DNA of 64,000 nucleotides from Marinobacter excellens HL-55 (GTDB taxonomy: Bacteria > Pseudomonadota > Gammaproteobacteria > Pseudomonadales > Oleiphilaceae): contig LJZQ01000005.1 in NCBI GenBank assembly GCA_001314845.1, positions 1 to 64,000 of the forward strand, read 5' to 3'. The notes under the pieces are model-generated. The model was not told where the DNA came from and did not search any database. It saw only the letters and a list, made by a program, of their open reading frames with translations. Shown here in pieces: positions 34,394 through 42,317 of the stretch. Position 1 is the stretch's first letter. Each line of letters starts with the position of its first letter. The translations under genes were made by a program, and so were the position numbers.

Positions 34394-35974
34394 GTGGTCG
34401 ATGCTTTGACCAATCTCATGGAGGCCCGCCCGGAATGGCTGGCAAACTGGCTTGTGTTGGGTCTGGCCATCATTGTTGGCTTACTGATTGCTCTGGCGTT
34501 TGCCTTTGTTGCGTTTACTCGGATACGCCACGTGAGTGGCCAGCAGGCTCAGGAGCTGGCGCGCCGGAACGACGATCTGCGAGAGGCGGAGCATGCACAA
34601 GCCTTGCACCATCAGCAGGTCAGTCATCTGGAACAGTTGATTGCCGAGCAGAAACAGCAACTCGCTGACAGGGATCATGGGCTTGAGGGCTGGCGGCAGA
34701 AAGCGACAGGGCTTGAGAACCGGCTGGCGTCCGCCGAATCAGAGCTGACCGGGCGCCGCGAACGGCTTGCGCAACTGGAACAGGAGAACCGCGTGCTCAG
34801 GCAGCGGTCGGAAAGCCAGAGTGAGGAATTCAGCCAGCTTAAAATCGAACTCCGGGAGCAGCAGGTAACGCTGGATAAAGAACGCCGGTCTGCGTCAGAA
34901 AAGCTGGAGCTTCTGGAAAAGAACCGTGACGCCTTGAAGCAGGAGTTCGAAAACCTGGCCAACCGGATTTTCGACCAGAAAAGCGAGCGCTTTACCCAGC
35001 AGTCCAAAAACAGCCTGGATTCATTGCTTAACCCGTTCCGCGATCAGTTACAGGACTTTCGCAAGCGGGTTGAAGATGTCTACACCACCGAAACCCGTGA
35101 CCGCCAGGCGCTGCGCAGCGAAATCAAATCCCTGCAGGATCTGAATCGCCAGATTACGGAAGAAGCGGCCAACCTGACCCGCGCTCTGAAGGGCGACAAG
35201 AAGGTGCAGGGTAACTGGGGTGAGTTGATTCTGGAGCGGGTGCTGGAACGTTCCGGCCTGAGAAAGGGTGTGGAATACGAAACCCAGGGCAGCTACCGGG
35301 ATGGCGATAACCAGCTGTTGCGCCCGGATGTGATTGTGCATCTGCCGGATCAGCGCAACCTGGTGGTGGACTCCAAGGTGTCGCTGGTGGCCTACCAGCA
35401 ATGGGTGATCGCAGAGGATGACGACACCCGGGCAGAGGCTCTCAAGCAACACGTAGAGGCCGTTCGAAATCACATCCGGACGCTCAGCGAAAAAGACTAC
35501 AGCCAGCTTAACGGGCTGCATTCGCCCGACTTTGTGCTTCTCTTCATGCCGATCGAGCCGGCGTTTGTGGCGGCGTTCCAGCAAGACGAGAACCTGTTCG
35601 CAGAAGCCTTCGAGCGAAAGATTATTGTGGTGACACCAACCACCTTGCTGGCTACCCTGCGGACCATCGAAAACATCTGGCGCTATGAGCGGCAAAGTCA
35701 GAACGCCCGTCGCATTGCCGACAGAGCCGGTGCGGTGTACGACAAACTGCGGGTGTTTGTAGAGGCCATGGAGAAACTTGGCAGCCAGTTGCACACCACC
35801 CAGGGCACCTACGACAGTGCCATGAACACTCTTACCCGGGGCCGTGGTAATCTGATTGCCCAGGCCAACCGGTTTGTTGAGCTTGGTGTGCGGGTTAAAA
35901 AAGAACTGCCCAAGGCTATTGTGGATCAGGCCGAGGTGGACGCGGATGACGGCGATCATGAAAATCAGGAGTAG
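34394..35974 (+). CDS. rmuC: DNA recombination protein RmuC
   Basis: Membrane-anchored, nuclease-fold protein that limits recombination at inverted repeats. About 526 residues: an N-terminal membrane helix (about 18-40), a long coiled coil (about 45-210) and the C-terminal RmuC domain (about 260-480; V-Q-G-N-W-G-E-L-I-L-E-R-V-L-E, R-P-D-V-I-V-H-L-P, D-S-K-V-S-L). The start is taken as GTG 34394 because AAAGGAG lies nine bases upstream; an ATG at 34355 has no such site. The next gene follows 4 bp after the stop. Confidence 0.93.
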   Translation: MVDALTNLMEARPEWLANWLVLGLAIIVGLLIALAFAFVAFTRIRHVSGQQAQELARRNDDLREAEHAQALHHQQVSHLEQLIAEQKQQLADRDHGLEGWRQKATGLENRLASAESELTGRRERLAQLEQENRVLRQRSESQSEEFSQLKIELREQQVTLDKERRSASEKLELLEKNRDALKQEFENLANRIFDQKSERFTQQSKNSLDSLLNPFRDQLQDFRKRVEDVYTTETRDRQALRSEIKSLQDLNRQITEEAANLTRALKGDKKVQGNWGELILERVLERSGLRKGVEYETQGSYRDGDNQLLRPDVIVHLPDQRNLVVDSKVSLVAYQQWVIAEDDDTRAEALKQHVEAVRNHIRTLSEKDYSQLNGLHSPDFVLLFMPIEPAFVAAFQQDENLFAEAFERKIIVVTPTTLLATLRTIENIWRYERQSQNARRIADRAGAVYDKLRVFVEAMEKLGSQLHTTQGTYDSAMNTLTRGRGNLIAQANRFVELGVRVKKELPKAIVDQAEVDADDGDHENQE

Positions 35975-35978
35975 CGGT

Positions 35979-36860
35979 ATGTTGTCGCTCAATAAGTCCC
36001 GGCTGATCTCAGGCCGTTCATTGCTGACCGGGATGGTCTTGTGTTCGGCCCTGGCGGCATTTTCTGCGCAGGCTCAGGCCCTGGCGCCGGAACATGAAAT
36101 TCGCCGCCTGATGCTGGCAACGGAAGAAGCCGTTGCCAGCAAGCGCTGGGGTGATGCCAGTGAGTACCTTAATCGTCTGCAGAAAATGGAGGGTGAAAAG
36201 CCCGCTGACTTTTTCTATTACCGGGGCAGGGCCATGCTGCAGGCCGGTCATCTGAACGAGGCGCGGTCTGCCTTAGAGGCATACGTTACCCGGGCCGGAG
36301 CGGAAGGTACTCATTACCAGCAAACGCTGAAATTGATTACTGATATCGAAAAAGCGAACCGTGCCAGCGCTACGGCATTAGCCGATGGCAGCGGGCAAGT
36401 TCGGGAACCGGTGGCCATCATCGAACCTGCTGGCGGTGAGAATATGACCAGTTTGCGGCAACTCTACCTGGCAAGTTCAGACCGGGAAGCCCTGACCATC
36501 CACCTGAATGCTTTGCTGGATGCCACCGGCTGGCGCAGAGATAAAACCGTTGTAAGGCTGGATCGGCCTGCTGATATCCGGTACCGGGTAAGCGTGAACA
36601 ATGGCAATCTCAACATCCAGGAGATTACCCGGAACCCGGACGAAACAACGGTTCAGACGTCTATGTCTCTCGCCGTTTTCGGCATTAACCCTCAACCCCG
36701 CTGGGATTGTGAGCCGGCAGTGGGCGCCTGCTGGATCTACGATCCGCGAGATGGCTCCCGTTTGTTCCAGCTGGCCCACAGCCGCAATCAGGTTAACGAT
36801 ATTGCGTTAACGCTGGGGCGCCTTATCCGAAATCTGCAGCAAGGCAGCTCCGGCTCCTGA
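35979..36860 (+). CDS. Exported TPR-like hypothetical protein
   Basis: A 293-residue protein with a signal peptide ending A-Q-A (about residue 31). Then a short tetratricopeptide-like region (about 40-120; F-Y-Y-R-G-R-A-M-L-Q-A-G-H-L-N-E-A-R-S-A-L) and a C-terminal domain with one Cys pair (W-D-C-E-P-A-V-G-A-C-W-I-Y-D). The ATG at 35979 has AGGAG seven bases upstream. It is probably co-transcribed with rmuC. The function is unknown; likely periplasmic, with a disulfide possible between the two cysteines. Confidence 0.8.
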   Translation: MLSLNKSRLISGRSLLTGMVLCSALAAFSAQAQALAPEHEIRRLMLATEEAVASKRWGDASEYLNRLQKMEGEKPADFFYYRGRAMLQAGHLNEARSALEAYVTRAGAEGTHYQQTLKLITDIEKANRASATALADGSGQVREPVAIIEPAGGENMTSLRQLYLASSDREALTIHLNALLDATGWRRDKTVVRLDRPADIRYRVSVNNGNLNIQEITRNPDETTVQTSMSLAVFGINPQPRWDCEPAVGACWIYDPRDGSRLFQLAHSRNQVNDIALTLGRLIRNLQQGSSGS

Positions 36861-37880
36861 TCAGTCCGCCAGATCGCCCCGTTCGCCGTCACGCCAGGCG
36901 CCTGGGGTGACGCCGGTCCACTTTTTGAAGGCCCGGTGAAAGGTCGATGGCTCGGTAAAGCCAACCCGCTCCGCAATATCGTTAATAGGCAGTTCCTGAT
37001 GGCTCAGGTAGTAGATGGCCATATCCCGCCGCAGCAAGTCTTTGATCTCCTGAAACGACGTATTTTCCTGCTTCAGCCGCCTCCGCAAGGTTTGCGGGCT
37101 GGTGTGCAACTCTTGGGCAATCCAGTCAAAGTCTGGCATTGGTTTTGAAAAGTCCCGACCGATTAGTGCCCGGATGCGGCCGGTCCAGGTATTGCTCTCA
37201 TCCGGCCGAGACAACAGATCGGCCGGGGAGGTTTTCAGAAACTGACGTATCTCCGGCTTATCGCGAATTACCGGCGCCGACAGAAACCGCTTGCTGAAGG
37301 TGAGGGCAGTACAGTCCGATTCAAACACCAGCGGGCAGCGAAAGATGTGCCGGTATTCATCGCCATGGGCCGGGCGTGGGTAGTTGAATTCCGCCTTCTC
37401 CAGCTCGACCGGTTGGCCAATCAGCCAGCTACCCAGCCTGTGCCAGATCACCAGAATGCTCTCCCGGAGGAAATAGCTGGGGTCGTTTATCTCGCCCTCA
37501 ATTTGGGTAACCAGCCTGACGTTGTCATCGTTGATTTCAAGTTCCATGCTCACCATGGGTTCGAACAGCCGCGAGAACTGAAAAGATTGCTGATACACCT
37601 CTTCCAGTGTCTGGCAGCCAATGACCAGCGCACACATGGTGGCAAAGGTACCGGTACGGGCCTTGCGCGGCCCCATGCCCATAAACTCATCGCCCGTACG
37701 GTTCCAGATGACCTGCATCAGCCGGCTGAACTGATCACTGTTTACCCGGGCCATTTCTATGCGCAGCAAATCCGGCGATATGCCCGCCTCGAGCAGAATC
37801 GCACGGGTGTCCAGCCCCAACCGTTCAGCGCCGGTGAGAGATGCTTCCACAAAATGTTTTGAAACCGTCAGGGTAGACAT
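36861..37880 (-). CDS. AraC-family transcriptional regulator
   Basis: About 339 residues: an N-terminal Arabinose_bd-type domain (about 15-205; family of OruR/ArgR-like regulators) and a C-terminal double helix-turn-helix (about 235-330; S-P-Q-T-L-R-R-R-L-K, I-N-D-I-A-E-R-V-G-F-T-E-P-S-T-F-H-R-A-F-K-K-W-T-G). Divergent from the CoA transferase gene across 188 bp, so control of that gene is plausible. The start may be ATG 37892 or ATG 37880; neither has a strong ribosome site. The stop abuts that of the convergent exported protein. Confidence 0.9.
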   Translation of the reverse strand: MSTLTVSKHFVEASLTGAERLGLDTRAILLEAGISPDLLRIEMARVNSDQFSRLMQVIWNRTGDEFMGMGPRKARTGTFATMCALVIGCQTLEEVYQQSFQFSRLFEPMVSMELEINDDNVRLVTQIEGEINDPSYFLRESILVIWHRLGSWLIGQPVELEKAEFNYPRPAHGDEYRHIFRCPLVFESDCTALTFSKRFLSAPVIRDKPEIRQFLKTSPADLLSRPDESNTWTGRIRALIGRDFSKPMPDFDWIAQELHTSPQTLRRRLKQENTSFQEIKDLLRRDMAIYYLSHQELPINDIAERVGFTEPSTFHRAFKKWTGVTPGAWRDGERGDLAD

Positions 37881-38068
37881 AACCACTGCCATCAAGAAGA
37901 ACGAAGTTCATCATAAGTGCCCGGGACAACAATGCAACCACCTGATTTAGCGAAAGATGGAAGATTCGGCCAATGTGAATGAAGTAACCGGCAGTTGGCC
38001 CCGCCTGCAAAACCCGGCAGCATGAGCCAGAGTACCAACAATCCCCCGATTCGATAACGGAGATGATT

Positions 38069-39133
38069 ATGGCAGGCCCTTTGAACACCCTCAGAATACT
38101 CGATTTCAGCACCTTGTTGCCTGGCCCCTACGCCACCATGATGTTGGCCGACATGGGCGCGGAAGTGCTGAGGGTTGAGGCGCCAGACAGGGTGGACCTC
38201 GCCAAGGTGATGCCGCCGTTTGACGGCAAGTTCAGCACGACGTTCTCCTACCTCGGCCGCGGCAAGCAGACCCTTCAGCTTAACCTGAAACAGCCAGAGA
38301 GCGTGGAGAAGGTTAAAGAGCTGGTCAAAGACTATGACATCGTCGTGGAACAATTCCGCCCCGGCGTAATGAGCCGCCTCGGCATTGGCTATGAAACCCT
38401 CAAAGCCATCAACCCCAACCTCATCTACTGCGCCATCACCGGTTACGGCCAAACTGGCCCCTACAGAGACCGCGCCGGGCACGACATCAACTACCTGGCC
38501 ATCTCCGGCGTGGCCAGCCACTGCGGCCGAGCTGACAGCGGCCCGCCCCCGATGGGTATTCAGATTGCCGATGTTGCTGGAGGCTCTCACCACGCGGTGA
38601 TGGGCATACTCGCCGCCGTTATTCAGCGCCAGCAAACCGGGCAGGGTGCCTTCATCGACATCAGCATGACCGACGCCGCCTTCGCTCTTAATGCCATGGC
38701 CGGCGCTGCGGCACTGGCCGGCGGCCAATCCCAGAAGCCCGAAGGGGGGATGCTTAATGGCGGCACCTTCTATGATTACTACCAGACCAGCGACGGCCGA
38801 TGGTTGTCTGTGGGCAGCCTGGAGCCGCAGTTCTCAGCACGGCTGTGCGACACATTGGGTATTGGCGAGATGAAAAGCTTTGCGCTGAGCCAGAATCCCG
38901 AGCATCAGCAGAAGTTGAAGGCTGCCATTAAAGAGAAGATTGCGGCGAAGACGTTTGCCGACTGGCGGGCGATTTTTACGGAGGTGGATTCTTGTGTGGA
39001 GCCGGTGTTGACGATTGAGGAGGCGGCGGAGCATCCGCAGATCAAGGCTCGGGGGATGGTGGTTGAAAGGGATCGGGGGGATGGGCAGCAGCAAACGCAG
39101 GTTGCACCGCCTATCAAACTCGAGATTGGATGA
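38069..39133 (+). CDS. Class III (CaiB/BaiF-type) CoA transferase / AMACR-like
   Basis: A 354-residue protein of the family III CoA transferases, which includes alpha-methylacyl-CoA racemase. N-terminal L-L-P-G-P-Y-A-T-M-M-L-A-D-M-G-A-E-V is diagnostic, with catalytic-region R-A-G-H-D-I-N-Y-L-A and P-P-P-M-G-I-Q. It moves CoA between acyl groups or racemises 2-methylacyl-CoA; the substrate is not determined. GGAG lies six bases before ATG 38069, which is preferred over ATG 38063. The 3' end is rich in GG and lies 160 bp before the acylase gene. Confidence 0.92.
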   Translation: MAGPLNTLRILDFSTLLPGPYATMMLADMGAEVLRVEAPDRVDLAKVMPPFDGKFSTTFSYLGRGKQTLQLNLKQPESVEKVKELVKDYDIVVEQFRPGVMSRLGIGYETLKAINPNLIYCAITGYGQTGPYRDRAGHDINYLAISGVASHCGRADSGPPPMGIQIADVAGGSHHAVMGILAAVIQRQQTGQGAFIDISMTDAAFALNAMAGAAALAGGQSQKPEGGMLNGGTFYDYYQTSDGRWLSVGSLEPQFSARLCDTLGIGEMKSFALSQNPEHQQKLKAAIKEKIAAKTFADWRAIFTEVDSCVEPVLTIEEAAEHPQIKARGMVVERDRGDGQQQTQVAPPIKLEIG

Positions 39134-39293
39134 TGGAGAAATCACCAAAGCGGAAGAGGGGGAGCGTAAGATCAAATTTCCACAAGAAGTGACTGCGGGT
39201 TCATTTTCTGTGGTCGAAATTTTACATTCTGCTAGTTTTAAAAATGTCACCGATAATTGTGACTTTGAAGTAAACAACAATAAGGATAAAAGT

Positions 39294-41972
39294 ATGAAGC
39301 TCAGGAAATATCCGAGTGGCAGACGAGCGCTCAGTCTTTCAGTTGCTGTTCTGGGTAGCGCTTTGCTGACAGCGTGTTTTGACGGAAGCAGTTCGTCCGG
39401 GTCGTCTCAGGCAGGGATAGACACCAACCTCTTTCCGGCTGACGGAAAGCTTGAAGCAACCATTCGACGAACAACAGGCGGGGTTCCTCATGTAACCGCT
39501 GGCAACCTTAAATCAGCGGCCTTCGGGCACGGCTATGCGCAAACTCAAGATAACGTCTGTTTGCTGGCCGAAGCCATTGTCAAAGCGAGAAGTGAACGAG
39601 CCAAGTATTTTGGGCCGGGGCCCGATGTGGTGTTTGGTCCCGGAGCCAGCGTAGGGCTTAATATCATCAATGATTTCAGTTACAAGGCACAACAGATCTA
39701 TGCTGGTGCTGAGTCTGAATTCGAGACATTGAGCCCGGAAAGCAGGGCCCTGATAGAAGGTTTCGCGGAAGGCTACAACCGTTACGTGAGTGAAACGGAT
39801 TCGGCGGACCTGCCGGTGGAGTGTGCAGGACAAGATTGGGTCAAGCCAATTACGCCGGTTGATCTCTTGGCCCATTATAGAATCGTTGGGCAATACGCCA
39901 GTGGTGCTTTGTTTGCCACGGGAGCTGTATTCCTGGCAGTTCCTCCCGGAGAGAGTCCTGCGCCGACTGCTGTCACGTCAGTGACGAATGCGGAGGAAGT
40001 AGATCAGCTTCTTAAAGGCGTTGTTGCAACTGCCCAGGCAGGCGCCAGTGCAAATAAAAACTTTTCCGATATGGGGTTGGCCAGTAATGCCTGGGGTATC
40101 GGAAAAGATCTGACTGAACAGGGCCGCGGAGCACTGCTGGCAAATCCACATTTCCCGTTTACGGGGCATCGTCGTCTCTATGAGGTGCAGATGACCGTTC
40201 CCGGGTATATGAATGTTCATGGTGCCGGACTTTTGGGAACGGCAATACCGCTCATTAACTTTAACGAAAATCTGGCCTGGTCCCACACGGTGACTACCAG
40301 TCGGCGCTTTACATGGTATGAATTGGTGCTTAAGGAAGGCGATCCTCTGACCTATGTAAAAGATGGGGTCGAAAAGCCGATTACTACCGAGACTTACCAG
40401 ATCGAAGTCAGTATGGGCGGAATGCCCGAGCCCCTGGTGCTTGAGCGTACCTTCTATTTCTCTGAATATGGTCCCATGATTGCGGCCAACGCGGTTAGTA
40501 GTCAGTTACCGGCCTGGGGCAGTAATGGCGCTCTCAATGCTTCCGTTCCTGTTGCTCACACCTATCGGGATGCAAACGCCAATACCGGCGGTCTTCTCGA
40601 TACCTGGCTTCAAATGAGTCGTGCAACCAATATCGATGAGTTCCAGCACGTATTCCAGAGTTGTGGCTCCACGTTGTGGACTAACACCACTTATGCAGAC
40701 GATCAGGGTAACGCTTTCTATATTGATAGTAGCTCGGTCCCCAACCTCTCCGAAAAAGCTATCGCACTGGTTAATTTCAGGCGTGCGGCGAGTGCTTCTT
40801 ATGCCGGTTTGTTCGACCAAGGTGTAACGTTGCTTGACGGTAGATTATCCCAGGAAGATTGGGTTGAAACGGCCTGTGGCCCGCTTGTGCCGTATGAGCA
40901 AAAGCCAAAGTTGGTGCGTTCAGACTGGGTTCAGAACTCTAACAGCAGTCATTGGGCTACAAACCCGGATGAGTTTTTGACGGGGTTTTCGCCCTTGTTT
41001 GGTGATGAGAAAGCCCAGATCAATCCGCGCACGCGACTGGGCATCAAGATGCTTCAGAACCTTATGGATCAAGGGTTCCCGAGCGCACCTCTGACTGCAG
41101 GGCAAGATGGTAAATTCAATGCTGAAGAGTTGTTGGGTGTTATCTGGAACAACCGAGCCTGGTACGCCGAGGAATTTTTGCCCGAACTTCTTGATCGCTG
41201 TACCGCAATCGGAAATGCCCCGGTCAATGGCATTGATCTATCAACTTGGTGTGGCTCCCTGAGTTCGTGGGATGGGCTTTATAACCGAGACAGCGTTGGT
41301 GCACATATCTTCCGGGTATTCATGGCAAATTACCGGCATGACCTGGCTGATGATCTAACCACGCAGTTCAGTCCTGCTGAGCCCGTTGATACTCCCGCCA
41401 ATCCATCGCAGGTAGATGCCGGTACAGCTGACGACAAAATGCTGCTCGCACTCGCAAACGGCGTCAGCGCCTTGCAGTCGCGGGGCATTTTGCCGACTGA
41501 GATGCTGGGCAATCTGCAGTTTTACCGCCCTTCCGGCGGAGTGGTACCTGGCTCTAATGCAGTGCCCGTGTTCCAGACCCAACCCATTCCTTGGCATGGT
41601 GGTGATGGCAACATAGACGGCGCGTTCAACGCCATTGGCGTAGTTGGCGATTCGTTTGCGGAAGATACGCGGTTCCCAAGAATTGCACCGACCACTATCG
41701 ATAATACTGCGGGCCTCTCAGATGGCTCCGATGGGATCGACGGTTGGTTGATGGCTCGCGGTACCAGTTGGCATTTTGGCTTGGAGTTCACTGATAATGG
41801 GCCCGAAGCCTACGGTCTTGTGAGCTATTCGCAATCCTCTGATGCAATGTCACCGTTCTTCAGTGATCAAAGTGAACAGTATTCCAACAAGGAGTATCGT
41901 CAACTTGTGTTCACCGAAGCTGATATCGAGGCTAACCTGTTGCCTCAGGGCACGACCGTGATCACGCAGTAA
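39294..41972 (+). CDS. Secreted lipoprotein of the penicillin acylase (Ntn hydrolase) family
   Basis: An 892-residue precursor related to penicillin and acyl-homoserine-lactone acylases. Lipobox L-L-T-A-C (Cys28) then a Ser/Gly-rich linker. The alpha-chain part (about 45-240) is followed by an autocleavage site at L-A-S-N-A-W-G-I-G; the new N-terminal nucleophile would be Ser264. Downstream motifs H-F-P-F-T and L-A-W-S-H-T-V-T-T match the family. The real start is ATG 39294 with AAGGA upstream; a longer frame would extend into the CoA transferase. It could degrade signals or amides outside the cell. The substrate is unproven. Confidence 0.92.
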   Translation: MKLRKYPSGRRALSLSVAVLGSALLTACFDGSSSSGSSQAGIDTNLFPADGKLEATIRRTTGGVPHVTAGNLKSAAFGHGYAQTQDNVCLLAEAIVKARSERAKYFGPGPDVVFGPGASVGLNIINDFSYKAQQIYAGAESEFETLSPESRALIEGFAEGYNRYVSETDSADLPVECAGQDWVKPITPVDLLAHYRIVGQYASGALFATGAVFLAVPPGESPAPTAVTSVTNAEEVDQLLKGVVATAQAGASANKNFSDMGLASNAWGIGKDLTEQGRGALLANPHFPFTGHRRLYEVQMTVPGYMNVHGAGLLGTAIPLINFNENLAWSHTVTTSRRFTWYELVLKEGDPLTYVKDGVEKPITTETYQIEVSMGGMPEPLVLERTFYFSEYGPMIAANAVSSQLPAWGSNGALNASVPVAHTYRDANANTGGLLDTWLQMSRATNIDEFQHVFQSCGSTLWTNTTYADDQGNAFYIDSSSVPNLSEKAIALVNFRRAASASYAGLFDQGVTLLDGRLSQEDWVETACGPLVPYEQKPKLVRSDWVQNSNSSHWATNPDEFLTGFSPLFGDEKAQINPRTRLGIKMLQNLMDQGFPSAPLTAGQDGKFNAEELLGVIWNNRAWYAEEFLPELLDRCTAIGNAPVNGIDLSTWCGSLSSWDGLYNRDSVGAHIFRVFMANYRHDLADDLTTQFSPAEPVDTPANPSQVDAGTADDKMLLALANGVSALQSRGILPTEMLGNLQFYRPSGGVVPGSNAVPVFQTQPIPWHGGDGNIDGAFNAIGVVGDSFAEDTRFPRIAPTTIDNTAGLSDGSDGIDGWLMARGTSWHFGLEFTDNGPEAYGLVSYSQSSDAMSPFFSDQSEQYSNKEYRQLVFTEADIEANLLPQGTTVITQ

Positions 41973-42024
41973 TGATCGGGCGGTAAGCAATTGACGGCCT
42001 TTAACGGCACCGTAATGCGGAATG

Positions 42025-42056
42025 AAAAAAGCTCCGGAGTGATCTGGGGCTTTTTT
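42025..42056 (+). terminator. Intrinsic terminator of the acylase gene
   Basis: AAGCTCC pairs with GGGGCTT (one G-T pair), with A-run before and T-run after. Confidence 0.8.
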
Positions 42057-42263
42057 CTTAAGTAATGAAGACACCCACCAGTCTACATGAGATAGCAATG
42101 GCGATTAGTAAATCCCTTGAGTCGCACTTTGCCTACAGTTTCCAGAGTCTTTGGCGTAACTTCATGCATCCTGTAGAAAGCGTTATAGGATGGTGGTTGT
42201 ATTCTCCGGGACTAGCCTTCTGAGGTAGCGGAACTACTTGTGGCACGTTACTTCGTTCCATAA

Positions 42264-42293
42264 AAAAGCCCCGGGAAAAGTCCCGGGGCTTTT
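42264..42293. terminator. Strong bidirectional terminator for the lipase gene
   Basis: Perfect 13-bp arms AAAAGCCCCGGGA and TCCCGGGGCTTTT around a four-base loop; it lies just past the lipase stop (42318) on the minus strand. Confidence 0.85.
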
Positions 42294-42317
42294 GCTTACT
42301 TCACTTAGCTCAATGCT

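Larger units (their letters stand above)
41973..42317. other. Gap between convergent hydrolase genes with two terminators
   Basis: Apart from the hairpins at 42025 and 42264, nothing is recognised: no supported ORF and no RNA gene. Confidence 0.6.

Noticed and set aside
39015..39293. N-terminal extension of the acylase into the CoA transferase gene
   Set aside because: It lacks a signal peptide; ATG 39294 begins a normal lipoprotein signal.
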